A program made the translations under genes and the position numbers. Positions 28,283-37,621 of a stretch of 64,000 nt of DNA are shown in pieces; within the stretch, counting starts at the first letter, position 1, and each line of letters begins with the position of its first letter. The notes under the pieces are model-generated. The model searched no databases, had not been told where the DNA came from, and saw nothing but the letters and a program-made list of their open reading frames with translations. The stretch comes from Novosphingobium ginsenosidimutans (GTDB taxonomy: Bacteria; Pseudomonadota; Alphaproteobacteria; Sphingomonadales; Sphingomonadaceae), in assembly GCF_007954425.1 (NCBI RefSeq), contig NZ_CP042345.1, positions 310,001-374,000 of the forward strand. The letters run 5' to 3'.

Positions 28283-29217
28283 GCCGCGGCCCTTGCCAGA
28301 AAGGCATCGATCCGCGCCAGAGCCTCCAGTCGCACCGGGTCAGTCTCACGCAGGATTTCGTGTCTTGCGCGCTCGCCAAGATTGACCAGCTCGCAGATCG
28401 GCAAGTGCGCCGCAGCTCGGGCGCTGGCCTTGAAACTGACCAGCGCATCCCGGTCAGTTGCCAGCAACAGCACGGGCTGCTTGACCCGGGCCAGCACCTC
28501 GGGCCGGGCCAGCCAGCGCATCGAGGCATAGGCCCGCTCAACCCAGCGCCACGAACCGGGTCCCATGACCACCTCGGGCCGGGCGTCACGCCACCACAGC
28601 TCGTCAGCATAGCGGTCGGGATCGTGGGTCAGCAGATCACCCCGGCTGTCCGGCGGCTGTCCGGGCTTCTCGCTCCACTTCCAGGCCGGCCGCGCCGGAT
28701 CACCCAGACGGCACATCATGCGCGCCACCAGGTGCATCAGCCAGTCGGGCATATTGCCATCGCGCAGGCCCAGCATCGGCGCGCAGAGCACCAGCGCGGC
28801 GGGATCGATCGCCTGCTCCGCCGCGGCGCGCAGCGTCAGGTGGCCGCCCATCGAATGACCGATCGCTACGCGCGGGCCGCCGACCGTGGCCGACCACTCG
28901 CGCCAGAAGGCCCTGAGGTCCGCCACCCAGGTGCCATAATCGTCGATATGGCCGGTATAGGGATCGCTGCCCAGCCGCCCCGATCCGCCCTGACCGCGCC
29001 AGTCGAAGGCGGTTACTGACCAGCCCTGGGTATTCCAGTAGGACAAGGCCTCAAGGTACTTCTCATAGAAGTCACCGCGCCCACTCATGAACAGGATCGC
29101 CCCGCGCGGATTGGGGTGCGCCCAGTCGATCCGGCGGATGGCCTGGCCATCGGGCGCAATCCAGCGGCTTTCAGCGGCTTCGGCAGGAATGACCCGGCGA
29201 TCGAACGCGGCGGACAT
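28279..29217 (-). CDS. Alpha/beta hydrolase (monoacylglycerol lipase-like)
   Basis: A 312-residue serine hydrolase of the Hydrolase_4 (S33-like) group. The nucleophile elbow is AIGHSMGGHL, DWRGQGGSG is the oxyanion-side loop, and a C-terminal LLLATDRDALVS supplies the acid; the catalytic His is probably in LGERARHEIL. There is no signal peptide. The ATG at 29217 (MSAAFDRRV) is chosen because the longer frame has no conserved sequence and would overlap the divergent cpaA leader. It shares an operon with the FAD oxidase. Confidence 0.9.
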   Translation of the reverse strand: MSAAFDRRVIPAEAAESRWIAPDGQAIRRIDWAHPNPRGAILFMSGRGDFYEKYLEALSYWNTQGWSVTAFDWRGQGGSGRLGSDPYTGHIDDYGTWVADLRAFWREWSATVGGPRVAIGHSMGGHLTLRAAAEQAIDPAALVLCAPMLGLRDGNMPDWLMHLVARMMCRLGDPARPAWKWSEKPGQPPDSRGDLLTHDPDRYADELWWRDARPEVVMGPGSWRWVERAYASMRWLARPEVLARVKQPVLLLATDRDALVSFKASARAAAHLPICELVNLGERARHEILRETDPVRLEALARIDAFLARAAA

Positions 29218-29301
29218 GTGGCTAATTCGAGCCTCTTTACCTTGGTTACTTTTTGGTAAGCCCTGCCCTGTATCCATGCTCCCGATACCAGGGGGCGGGC
29301 A

Positions 29302-29814
29302 ATGCCGAACGTCGAATTTCAATACGTACTGCTGGGGGCCTTGGCAATCGCGCTGGTGGTTGCCGCCTTTACCGACATCCGCCGCCGCCAGATCGACAAC
29401 TGGCTCAACGCAGCGATCGCGCTGGGTGCGCCGCTCTACTGGTGGGCCAGCGGGCTAAGCCTGTGGCCGGACGTGGCCTGGCAGCTGGGCATTGCAGTGG
29501 TGACCTTCGCCGTCTGCGCCGGTCTGTTTGCATTGCGCGCCATGGGCGGCGGCGATGTGAAGCTGCTTTCGGCGCTGGCGCTGTGGATCGCACCATCCTG
29601 GTTCCTGAAACTAGTGATCATGATGGCGCTGCTGGGCGGCGTGCTGACCGTAGTGCTGGCCGTCTGGCACAGCATGCGCGGCCGCCGCGAACGCCTGGCA
29701 ATTCCTTATGGCGTCGCGATTTCGACTGCCGGGCTTTGGGCCTTGGCCAGCCAGTTCCTTCCGGCTGCGCAGACAGCTGTCGCCAGCGGCGCAGTGGGTG
29801 GAACCGGATTTTAA
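29302..29814 (+). CDS. cpaA: Prepilin peptidase CpaA (A24 family)
   Basis: A 170-residue integral membrane aspartic protease that cleaves the Flp prepilin leader. The two catalytic Asp motifs are FTDIRRRQIDNW and the GxGD-type MGGGDVKLLSALALW. Several hydrophobic helices follow. No N-methylation domain is present, as usual for CpaA/TadV. It opens the tad/cpa locus, with GGGGGCGGGC upstream as ribosome binding region. Confidence 0.94.
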   Translation: MPNVEFQYVLLGALAIALVVAAFTDIRRRQIDNWLNAAIALGAPLYWWASGLSLWPDVAWQLGIAVVTFAVCAGLFALRAMGGGDVKLLSALALWIAPSWFLKLVIMMALLGGVLTVVLAVWHSMRGRRERLAIPYGVAISTAGLWALASQFLPAAQTAVASGAVGGTGF

Positions 29815-29872
29815 CCATTTCGCACCGATAACCCTTCCGATCTTGGTGTTTTTCTAGGGGGCTTGCAAAGCC

Positions 29873-30892
29873 ATGGATAAGAAGAAGCTGATGTTGCTGC
29901 TTGGCGCGCTGGTCGTTGCGATCGGCACGGCCATGGCCGCCCGAACCCTGTTTGCCGGGGCCTCGGCCCCCCAGGCCGAGGCAGCGCAGGTCCCGCAAGG
30001 TCCGAAGGTTCTAGTCGCGCAGCGTGCGCTCCCCGTCGGCACGATCATCACGGCGGATTCGATCTCGTTCCAAGCCTGGCCAAAAGAAATGGTGCAGGAC
30101 GCCTATTTCATCGACGGCGAAGCCGACATGAACAAGCTGCTTGGCACCGTGGTCCGCTATCCTGTGACCGCCGGTCAGCCGGTGACCCAGGGTGCGCTTG
30201 TCTCGCCTGGCGACCGCGGTTTCCTGGCTGCGGCGCTTGGCCCGGGCATGCGCGCCGTGACGATCCCGGTCTCCCAGAAGACCGGCGTGGCTGGCTTCGT
30301 TTTCCCGGGTGACCACGTCGACCTGGTGCTGACCCAGACAGTTCGCGGCGATGACGGTGGCAGCAGCGGAGCCCTCAAGGCCGCCGAAACCATCCTCCGC
30401 AACGTTCGCGTTCTTGCCACAGACCAGTCAACCGAAACCGAAATCGTCGAAGGCAAGACTGTCGTCCGCGGGTTCCGCTCGATCACGGTCGAAGTGACGC
30501 CGAAAATTGCCGAGAAGGTTGCCGTTGCGCAGACCATCGGCACGATCAGCCTGGCGCTGCGCAGCCTGGCCGACAACCAGACTGAGCTCGATCAGGCGAT
30601 CGCCAGCGGCACTGTAAAGGTGCCGGCCGGCGCGACCAAGGAACAGGAAGAGAAGCTGCTCGGCCAGGCGATGAACCGCCCGATCGACGGCGCGACCTCT
30701 TTCGTGACCGGTGGTGACGTCTCGCGCTTCCAGCGCCGCACCCTCGCCCCGGCGTCGATCGCGCCGCGTGCGGTCGCCGCTTCTGCCCCCTCGTCCGCTG
30801 GTGCCTCGGTCATTGCTGCTGCTCCGCAGGGCCCGGTGGTCCGGGTGACCCGCGGCAAGAACACCTCTGTCGAACAGGTCGGGAGGCGCTGA
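29873..30892 (+). CDS. cpaB: Flp pilus assembly protein CpaB
   Basis: A 339-residue periplasmic/outer-membrane-associated protein with an N-terminal membrane anchor (LMLLLGALVVAIGTAMAA). Residues about 44-110 form a SAF domain (VLVAQRALPVGTIITADSISFQAW, VVRYPVTAGQPVTQGALV). The RcpC/CpaB domain follows (GMRAVTIPVSQKTGVAGFVFPGDHVDLVLTQ in part). The tail is low-complexity Ala/Pro/Ser. It assists secretin assembly. The cpaC start is one base after its stop. Confidence 0.94.
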   Translation: MDKKKLMLLLGALVVAIGTAMAARTLFAGASAPQAEAAQVPQGPKVLVAQRALPVGTIITADSISFQAWPKEMVQDAYFIDGEADMNKLLGTVVRYPVTAGQPVTQGALVSPGDRGFLAAALGPGMRAVTIPVSQKTGVAGFVFPGDHVDLVLTQTVRGDDGGSSGALKAAETILRNVRVLATDQSTETEIVEGKTVVRGFRSITVEVTPKIAEKVAVAQTIGTISLALRSLADNQTELDQAIASGTVKVPAGATKEQEEKLLGQAMNRPIDGATSFVTGGDVSRFQRRTLAPASIAPRAVAASAPSSAGASVIAAAPQGPVVRVTRGKNTSVEQVGRR

Positions 30893-30893
30893 G

Positions 30894-32522
30894 ATGATCC
30901 GTAACGCCAACCACGCCGCGACCGCCCTGAAGAAAGGCAATCCGATGAAGCGCCTTGTTACCACCCTGCTGAGCGCCAGCTGCATGCTGGCCCCGCTGGC
31001 CCTGGCTTCCGCTCCGGCAGCCCATGCCCAGTCAATGACCCGCCCGGCAAACGATGTCGTGCTGTCGATTGGCAAGGGTCAGTTGGTCACCATCGGCGGC
31101 AACATGGCCGATGTGTTCGTCGCCAATGACTCGGTTGCCGATGTCCAGGTGAAGTCGCAGCGCCAGCTCTATGTCTTCGGCAAGGCCGGTGGTGAAACCA
31201 CCGTCTATGCCAGCAACGCTGCCGGCGACGTCATCTGGTCAGCCAATGTCCGCGTCGGCTCGAACATCGACAGCGTCGACCAGATGCTGCGGATGGCCAT
31301 GCCCGATGCCAAGGTGGCCGTCTCGACGATGGGGACCAACACCTTCCTGCTGACCGGCACAATTGCCTCGCCCGAAGACGCCTCGGAAGCCAAGCGGCTG
31401 GTCGAAGCCTTTGTCGGCAAGGAAGCCAATGTCATCACCCGGCTGAAGACCGCGACGCCGCTGCAGGTCAACCTGCGCGTCAAATTTGCCGAAGTCAGCC
31501 GCTCGCTGGTCAAGCAGATCGGCGCCAGCCTGACCTCGGTCGACGATTCGGGCGGGTTCAAGTTCGGCATCGGCCAAGGCCCTGCGTTCAAGCAGGTAGC
31601 CCCTTCGTTCGTCGATCCGGTGACCGGGCTGCGCCAGCCGATGGGTCCCTTGGCCGTGGGCAACAACTACAAGGGCGATGGCTATAACATCGTCAACCAG
31701 GCTGCGAACGGCACCACCATTGCTGCCGCTGGTCGCCTGTTTGGCATGGACGTGCTGGGCGCGCTGGACCTGGGTGAAACCCTTGGCCTCGTCACCAGCC
31801 TGTCAGAACCCAACCTGACTGCGCTATCAGGCGAAACGGCCGACTTCCTGGCAGGGGGCGAATATCCGATCCCGATCAGCCAGGGCCTGGGTTCGACCTC
31901 GGTCGAATACAAGCGCTTCGGTGTCAGCCTGGCCTATACTCCTACGGTCCTGGCCAATGGCCGGATCTCGCTGCGGGTCCGCCCGGAAGTGTCGGAACTG
32001 TCGAGCCAGGGCTCAATCCAGCTCAACGGCTTCAACGTCCCTGCGCTGACCGTGCGCCGTGCTGAAACCACGATCGAGCTGGGTTCCGGCCAAAGCTTCA
32101 TGATCGCCGGACTGATGGGCAACAATGCCCAGAACACCGTGAAGAAGATGCCCGGCGCCGGCGACCTGCCGATCCTGGGTTCGCTGTTCCGTTCAACCAA
32201 TTTCCAGCGCGGCGAGACCGAACTGGTGATCGTGGTGACCCCTTATCTGGTCAACCCGGTCGATGCCAACGACATCAAGCTGCCGACCGACGGCTACCAG
32301 AACCCTACCGACATCCAGCGGGTGTTCGGGAACATGGAAAACAACGGCAAGTCGGGCGGTACCCGCCCGGTGCCGACTGCCGCCCCGGACGGCGCGCCTG
32401 CCCCCAAGGTGGGTGAACTCGATACGCCGCCGGCTGCTGTTCCGGTGGATGACAAGCGTTCGAAGAAGAAGTCGCGCACTGCTGCTGCCGAAGCCGCCGC
32501 GCCCGGCTTCAGCATGAACTGA
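30894..32522 (+). CDS. cpaC: Flp pilus outer-membrane secretin CpaC
   Basis: A 542-residue secretin (RcpA/CpaC). After a signal region (MLAPLALASAPAAHAQ) comes an N-terminal pilus/BON-like domain (LSIGKGQLVTIGGNMADVFV, then a second repeat around residues 150-190). The C-terminal secretin domain has GGEYPIPISQGLG, VGVTL-like FGVSLAYTPTVLANGRISLRV, and GQSFMIAGLM plus LPILGSLFRS near the end. The C-tail (about 480-542) is Pro/Ala/Lys-rich. The ATG at 30894 has GGAGG 7 bases upstream; an internal Met (MKRLVTTLLSA) at 30945 also precedes the signal peptide. Confidence 0.94.
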   Translation: MIRNANHAATALKKGNPMKRLVTTLLSASCMLAPLALASAPAAHAQSMTRPANDVVLSIGKGQLVTIGGNMADVFVANDSVADVQVKSQRQLYVFGKAGGETTVYASNAAGDVIWSANVRVGSNIDSVDQMLRMAMPDAKVAVSTMGTNTFLLTGTIASPEDASEAKRLVEAFVGKEANVITRLKTATPLQVNLRVKFAEVSRSLVKQIGASLTSVDDSGGFKFGIGQGPAFKQVAPSFVDPVTGLRQPMGPLAVGNNYKGDGYNIVNQAANGTTIAAAGRLFGMDVLGALDLGETLGLVTSLSEPNLTALSGETADFLAGGEYPIPISQGLGSTSVEYKRFGVSLAYTPTVLANGRISLRVRPEVSELSSQGSIQLNGFNVPALTVRRAETTIELGSGQSFMIAGLMGNNAQNTVKKMPGAGDLPILGSLFRSTNFQRGETELVIVVTPYLVNPVDANDIKLPTDGYQNPTDIQRVFGNMENNGKSGGTRPVPTAAPDGAPAPKVGELDTPPAAVPVDDKRSKKKSRTAAAEAAAPGFSMN

Positions 32523-32536
32523 GAGAGGTGATGACC

Positions 32537-33190
32537 ATGCGTAGCAACCAGAACCGCAAGGCGCTTGGCGCCGCCATCGCTCTCTCGCTGAGCACCATGC
32601 TTGCCGGCTGTGGTGGCATGGCCCAGAACACCCAGCTGGAAAGTGTCCACCAGCCGGTTGTCAGCCGCACCAATTACACGTTTGACGTGACGACCAATCC
32701 GGGTGGCCTCTCGCTCCCCGAATCCCGCCGACTGGCTGGCTGGTTCGAAGCGATGGACCTGCGTTACGGTGACCGGATCTCGATCGACGATCCGCTGTCC
32801 AGCGGTGCGACCCGCGCAGCCGTGGAAGCTGTAGCCGGACGCTTTGGCCTGCTGGTCGGCGATACGGCACCGGTTACCCCTGGCGCTGTCAGCGCAGGCA
32901 CTGCGCGGGTGATCGTGACCCGAGCTTCGGCTACGGTTCCGGGTTGCCCGGACTGGTCGGCCAAGTCGGACACAAACTTCAAGAACGCCACCAGCACCAA
33001 CTATGGCTGCGCCTCGAATGCCAACCTGGCGGCGATGGTGGCTGATCCTGAGCATCTGTTGAAAGGCGCCAACACGACCGGCCGCACTGTCGTGATGAGC
33101 AGCAACAAGGCCATTGAATCCTATCGAGACGCCAAGCCCACGGGCGAAGACGGCCTCAAGGAAAATAATACCCAGAAGAAAGGCCAGTAA
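32537..33190 (+). CDS. cpaD: Pilus assembly lipoprotein CpaD
   Basis: About 217 residues with a lipoprotein signal (AIALSLSTMLAGCGG; lipobox LAGC). The CpaD domain follows: LSLPESRRLAGWFEAMDLRYGDRISID, later CPDWS, and the conserved NYGCASNANLAAMVADPEHLL. Thought to act as the pilotin-like outer-membrane partner of CpaC. The ATG at 32537 has AGAGG 9 bases upstream; ATG 32531 and GTG 32528 are alternatives. Confidence 0.93.
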   Translation: MRSNQNRKALGAAIALSLSTMLAGCGGMAQNTQLESVHQPVVSRTNYTFDVTTNPGGLSLPESRRLAGWFEAMDLRYGDRISIDDPLSSGATRAAVEAVAGRFGLLVGDTAPVTPGAVSAGTARVIVTRASATVPGCPDWSAKSDTNFKNATSTNYGCASNANLAAMVADPEHLLKGANTTGRTVVMSSNKAIESYRDAKPTGEDGLKENNTQKKGQ

Positions 33191-33193
33191 GCC

Positions 33194-34474
33194 ATGAATG
33201 CTCCCTGGAAGCCCGGCGCGTCCGGCAATCGTGACGCCTTCAGTGCCTATATCTGCGACGATGCCGCGCTTGATGTCCTGCGTCCGGTCGTGATCGAGAT
33301 GGGCTGGCAGCCCGAGAAGTGCAACAAGGGTGGCCTGCGCAACGCGGTCCAGTCGCTGTCTATCTCGGCCAGCCCGAACATCCTGATGGTCGACCTGTCG
33401 GAAAGCGGCGACCCGTTGAGCGATATCAACGCCCTGGCCGAGGTCTGCGAACCCGGCACGGTGGTGATCGCGATTGGCCAGGTCAACGACGTGCGCCTCT
33501 ATCGCGACCTGCTTGGCAGCGGGATTCAGGATTACCTTCTGAAACCGCTCTCGCCCGGTCAGGTCCGCGATGCGCTGATCAATGCTCAGACGGTCTTTGC
33601 CACGCCCAAGGCGCATGATCCGGCTGCGGCCAAGAAGCATGTCTCGGTCGCCGTGCTCGGCACCCGCGGCGGCGTCGGCGCCTCAACCATCGCGACTTCG
33701 CTCGCCTGGCTCTTCAGCGGTGATGAAAAGCAGCCGACCGCGCTGCTCGATCTGGATATCCATTTCGGCACCGGTGCCCTGGCACTCGACCTCGAACCGG
33801 GCCGCGGTCTGACCGATGCGATCGAAAACCCCAGCCGCATCGACGGCCTGTTTATCGAACGCGCGATGATCCGCGCCAACGATCATCTGGCGATCCTTTC
33901 GGCCGAAGCGCCGATCAACTCGCCGCTGATGACTGACGGTGCCGCCTTCATCCAGCTGCAGGAAGAATTCCGGCAGGCTTTCGAGATGACGGTGATCGAC
34001 CTGCCGCGCAACATGCTGATCAACTTCCCGCACCTGCTGAACGACGTGAACGTCGTGCTGCTGGTCACGGAAATGACCCTGGCAGGGGCGCGCGACGCGA
34101 TCCGCGTCCTGTCCTGGATGAAAAGTAACGCACCGCACGTGCAAACGATCGTCGTGGCCAACAAGGTGCTGCCCGGCACGGGCGAGATCAGCAAGGCCGA
34201 TTTCGAGGCCTCGATCGAGCGCAAGATCGGCTTCACCATTCCCTATGACGCCAAGGCTGCGGCCAATGCCGCCAAGCTGGGACAGACCTTTGCCGATGCC
34301 AACCGCTCGACCAAGGCCGGCAGCGTGATCCGCGAGATCGCCAAGTCGGTCCACGGCGTGGGTGATGGCGAAGCTGTCGACGATGCGATCAAGCCCAAGT
34401 CGTCGCTGCTTGGCAAGTTCGATCTCAAGGCGCTGCTGCCCAAGAAGACCGCCACGGAACCGGCCCGGGCCTAA
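33194..34474 (+). CDS. cpaE: Pilus localisation ATPase-like protein CpaE/TadZ
   Basis: A 426-residue protein with an N-terminal receiver-like domain (about 17-130; NILMVDLSESGDPLSDINALAEV, YLLKPLSPGQV) and a ParA/MinD-type ATPase domain. The deviant Walker A is GTRGGVGASTIATSLAWLF and the DLDIHFGTGALALDLEPGRG strand follows. TadZ proteins set the polar site of the Tad apparatus. The C-terminal 50 residues are an unstructured linker. Only 51 bases separate it from tadB, where cpaF is usually found. Confidence 0.94.
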   Translation: MNAPWKPGASGNRDAFSAYICDDAALDVLRPVVIEMGWQPEKCNKGGLRNAVQSLSISASPNILMVDLSESGDPLSDINALAEVCEPGTVVIAIGQVNDVRLYRDLLGSGIQDYLLKPLSPGQVRDALINAQTVFATPKAHDPAAAKKHVSVAVLGTRGGVGASTIATSLAWLFSGDEKQPTALLDLDIHFGTGALALDLEPGRGLTDAIENPSRIDGLFIERAMIRANDHLAILSAEAPINSPLMTDGAAFIQLQEEFRQAFEMTVIDLPRNMLINFPHLLNDVNVVLLVTEMTLAGARDAIRVLSWMKSNAPHVQTIVVANKVLPGTGEISKADFEASIERKIGFTIPYDAKAAANAAKLGQTFADANRSTKAGSVIREIAKSVHGVGDGEAVDDAIKPKSSLLGKFDLKALLPKKTATEPARA

Positions 34475-34525
34475 GCCTGGCCCGGAACCCGTATCATCCC
34501 TTTTTGAAGAAGGCCTGATCAGTCA

Positions 34526-35497
34526 ATGGACATCACCCAACTGCTGCTGATCGCCGTGGGCATGATGGCATTCATGGTGCTGGGCTATATGGGCTTTGCC
34601 GGACCTTCGCCGGCGAAGGAAGCATCGCGCCGGCTCCAGGGGCTGCGCTATCGCCACTCGGACAGCACGGTCGACAAGGTTGAGGCGCAGCTCAAGAAAG
34701 CTGTGGCTGCGCGCAAGCCCAAACTGCACCAGATCGCAGGTTCGGAAAGTCGTGTCGCGGCGCTCATGATGCGGCTCCACCGCACCGGCAAGGGCTGGAC
34801 ACTGAGTCAGTATGTCTACGCCTCGGGCGGCCTCGCCCTGGTCGTGGCGCTGTTGCTGTTCATCAAGACGGGTGCTGCCGCGCTGTCGCTGGGCATTGGC
34901 CTGGTGGTCGGTGCCGGCCTGCCGCACTTCGTGGTCAGCTTCTTCATCGGCCGGCGCACCAACGCCTTTACCGCCAAGTTCCCAGACGCGATCGAGCTGC
35001 TGGTTCGCGGCCTGCGCTCGGGCCTGCCGGTGACCGAAACGCTGGGCGTGGTTTCGACCGAAGTTCCGGGTCCGGTGGGCGAGGAATTCAAGCTGGTGAC
35101 CGAACGGATCAAGATCGGCAAGACCATGGAAGACGCCCTCCAGGAAACCGCCGACCGCCTGAACACTCCTGAATTCAGCTTCTTCTGCATCACGCTGGCG
35201 ATCCAGCGGGAAACCGGCGGCAATCTGGCCGAAACGCTTTCGAACCTGGCCGACGTGCTGCGCAAACGCGCCCAGATGAAGCTCAAAATCAAGGCGATGA
35301 GCTCAGAATCCAAAGCCTCGGCCTATATCGTGGGCGCACTGCCGTTCATCGTCTTCATCATGATCTACATGATCAACCCGAAGTATCTCGCCGGCTTCTG
35401 GACCGACGATCGCCTGATCGTGACCGGTTTGGGCGGCCTTACCTGGATGTCGATCGGGGCCTTCATCATGGCCAAGATGGTCAGCTTCGAAATCTGA
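34526..35497 (+). CDS. tadB: Tad pilus inner-membrane platform protein TadB
   Basis: A 323-residue T2SF-domain protein. An N-terminal membrane helix and a second pair near residues 95-135 precede the T2SF cytoplasmic domain (KFPDAIELLVRGLRSGLPVTETLGV, then TPEFSFFCITLAIQRETGGNLAETLSNL), and the C-terminus has two more helices (AYIVGALPFIVFIMIYMI, LTWMSIGAFIMAKMV). It forms the assembly platform together with TadC. Confidence 0.94.
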   Translation: MDITQLLLIAVGMMAFMVLGYMGFAGPSPAKEASRRLQGLRYRHSDSTVDKVEAQLKKAVAARKPKLHQIAGSESRVAALMMRLHRTGKGWTLSQYVYASGGLALVVALLLFIKTGAAALSLGIGLVVGAGLPHFVVSFFIGRRTNAFTAKFPDAIELLVRGLRSGLPVTETLGVVSTEVPGPVGEEFKLVTERIKIGKTMEDALQETADRLNTPEFSFFCITLAIQRETGGNLAETLSNLADVLRKRAQMKLKIKAMSSESKASAYIVGALPFIVFIMIYMINPKYLAGFWTDDRLIVTGLGGLTWMSIGAFIMAKMVSFEI

Positions 35498-35516
35498 GCA
35501 GGGACAGGAACAGGAC

Positions 35517-36536
35517 ATGTTGAATACACCTCCCGGTCCCACGCTGCTCGGCGTCGACGTAATCTGGGTCGGCTCGATCCTGGCCGGCCTTGCAGCCACG
35601 GCGGTGCTGTTCGCGATCTACACGGCTGTGACGATCCGCGATCCAATGGCAAAGCGGGTCAAGTCGCTCAACGAGCGGCGCGACCAGCTGAAGAGCGGCA
35701 TCATTACTCAGACCGCCAAGAAGCGCGCCTCGCTCGTCCGCAAGAACGAGACGGCCGACAAGATGAAGGACACGCTGTCGGCACTGAAGGTGCTGCAGCA
35801 GAGCCAGGTCGAGGCCATCCAGCAGAAACTGGCCCAGGCCGGGATCCGCAAGAAGGAACTCGGCATTGTCGTGATCTTTGCGCGCATGGTCCTGCCGATC
35901 GTGCTGGGCGGTATAGCCGGGATCGCGATCTATGGCATGAACGTCTTCCCCGAATGGGGCGGGATGAAGAAGCTGATGGCCTTCGCTGCGGCGGTTGGTC
36001 TGGGCTACAAGGGTCCCGAGCTTTACATCGGCAACCTGATCTCAAAGCGCACCGACGCGATCCGCAAGGGCCTGCCCGATGCGCTCGATTTGCTGGTGAT
36101 CTGCGCCGAAGCCGGTCTGACCGTCGACGCTGCGTTCAACCGCGTGGCGCGCGAACTGGGCCGCGCCTATCCGGAACTGGGGGACGAGTTCGCCCTCACC
36201 GCGATCGAACTGTCGTTCCTCAGCGAGCGCCGCCAGGCTTTCGAAAACCTCGCCTGGCGTGTGAACCTGGAGGCGGTCAAGGGTGTGACCACCACCATGG
36301 TCCAGACCGAACGCTATGGTACGCCGCTGGCCTCGGCGCTGCGCGTGCTTTCGGCCGAATTCCGCAATGAACGCATGATGCGGGCCGAAGAAAAGGCGGC
36401 GCGTCTGCCGGCGATCATGACCGTACCGCTGATCCTGTTCATTCTGCCGGTGCTGTTCGTCGTCATTCTTGGCCCGGCAGCCTGCTCGATCGCCGACGCC
36501 TTCTCGAGCAACGGCCCAGTCAAGGGCGGCGGCTAG
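35517..36536 (+). CDS. tadC: Tad pilus inner-membrane platform protein TadC
   Basis: A 339-residue second T2SF-domain protein. There is an N-terminal membrane helix (VGSILAGLAATAVLFAIYTAV), helices near residues 120-165, the T2SF domain (GLPDALDLLVICAEAGLTVDAAFNRVARELG; ELSFLSERRQAFENLAWRV), and a C-terminal helix (IMTVPLILFILPVLFVVIL). It is the last gene of the tad/cpa run and is followed by a strong terminator. Confidence 0.94.
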   Translation: MLNTPPGPTLLGVDVIWVGSILAGLAATAVLFAIYTAVTIRDPMAKRVKSLNERRDQLKSGIITQTAKKRASLVRKNETADKMKDTLSALKVLQQSQVEAIQQKLAQAGIRKKELGIVVIFARMVLPIVLGGIAGIAIYGMNVFPEWGGMKKLMAFAAAVGLGYKGPELYIGNLISKRTDAIRKGLPDALDLLVICAEAGLTVDAAFNRVARELGRAYPELGDEFALTAIELSFLSERRQAFENLAWRVNLEAVKGVTTTMVQTERYGTPLASALRVLSAEFRNERMMRAEEKAARLPAIMTVPLILFILPVLFVVILGPAACSIADAFSSNGPVKGGG

Positions 36537-36565
36537 AACTTCCACTCAAGGGTGGGGTACCCGTT

Positions 36566-36608
36566 CCGGGCCGGTTCTCCGAAAGGAGTTCCGGCCCGGT
36601 TTCGTTTT
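36566..36608 (+). terminator. Rho-independent terminator after tadC
   Basis: CCGGGCCGG pairs with CCGGCCCGG and the interior TTCTCC/GGAGTT side extends the stem towards a GAAA loop; the tail is TTTCGTTTT. It ends the tad/cpa operon and faces the end of the minus-strand catabolic run. Confidence 0.85.
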
Positions 36609-36613
36609 AGGGT

Positions 36614-37621
36614 CTAGGGCTTGACCACAGTGTGATCGATCGCGCCGAAGATCGAGTGGCCGGCGCGGTCGCGCATCTCGATCCGCACGCTGTCGCCATA
36701 GCGCAGGAACGGCGTGGCCGGCTTGCCAGAGGCAATCGTTTCGATCATCCGCTGTTCGGCGATGCAGGAATAGCCGCGCCCGCCATCCTTGCACGGGCGA
36801 CCGGGCGAACCATCGGGATCGCGGTTGGAGACCGTCCCTGAACCGATGATCGATCCGGCCATGACCCGCCGGGTTTTGGCGAGGTGTGCGATCAGCGTGC
36901 CGAAATCGAAAGTGCATTCCTCACCCGCCTCGGCCCGGCCAAAGGCCTCGCCGTTCAGGTCGACCCGCAGCACCAGATTGAGCCGGCCGCCGGTCCAGGC
37001 ATCGCCCAGTTCATCAGGCGTCACGAAGACCGGGGAGAAATGGCTGGCGGGTTTCGACTGGACGAAGCCAAAGCCCTTGGCCAGCTCGTCCGGGATCAGA
37101 TTGCGCAAGGAAACGTCGTTGACCAAGCCGACCAGCCGGATGTGATCGAGCGCCGCCGCAGGCGAGACACCCTGCGACACGTCGCCGGTCACGACGCAGA
37201 TCTCGGCTTCCATATCGCAGCCCCAGCCCTCGTCGGCCAGAATGATGGGAGCCCGGGCACCGCGCAGATCGTCGCTGCCGCCCTGGTACATCAGCGGATC
37301 GTGCCAGAAGCTCTCGGGCAGTTCGGCCCCGCGCGCCTTGCGGACAAGTTCGACGTGATTGACGTAGGCCGAACCGTCAGCCCACTGATAGGCGCGCGGC
37401 AAGGGGGCCAGCGCCTCGCGTTCATGGAACCGTTCGCGCGGGATCGCGCCATGTTCCAGCTCGGTCGCCAGGGCCTGGAGCACCGGAAAATGCCGATCCC
37501 AGTCATCAAGTAGCGCTTGCAGCGTCGGCACTAGGTGCGATGCATCTGCGTACCAGGCCAGATCGGTGCTGACCACGGCGAGGCGCCCGTCGCGCCCTCC
37601 GGGAAGGGTGGCGAATTTCAT
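36614..37621 (-). CDS. Fumarylacetoacetate hydrolase family protein
   Basis: A 335-residue FAH-superfamily enzyme. Metal-binding and catalytic features include EAEICVVTGDVSQG, the region LVGLVNDVSLRNLIP, and GSGTVSNRDPDG. The N-terminal domain (MKFATLPGGRDGRLAVVSTD, VNHVELVRKARG) matches the two-domain fumarylacetoacetases found beside homogentisate pathway genes. It probably cleaves fumarylacetoacetate to fumarate and acetoacetate, since maleylacetoacetate isomerase is encoded two genes upstream. hmgA and hpd are not in the window. It overlaps the MarR gene by 4 bases. Confidence 0.9.
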   Translation of the reverse strand: MKFATLPGGRDGRLAVVSTDLAWYADASHLVPTLQALLDDWDRHFPVLQALATELEHGAIPRERFHEREALAPLPRAYQWADGSAYVNHVELVRKARGAELPESFWHDPLMYQGGSDDLRGARAPIILADEGWGCDMEAEICVVTGDVSQGVSPAAALDHIRLVGLVNDVSLRNLIPDELAKGFGFVQSKPASHFSPVFVTPDELGDAWTGGRLNLVLRVDLNGEAFGRAEAGEECTFDFGTLIAHLAKTRRVMAGSIIGSGTVSNRDPDGSPGRPCKDGGRGYSCIAEQRMIETIASGKPATPFLRYGDSVRIEMRDRAGHSIFGAIDHTVVKP

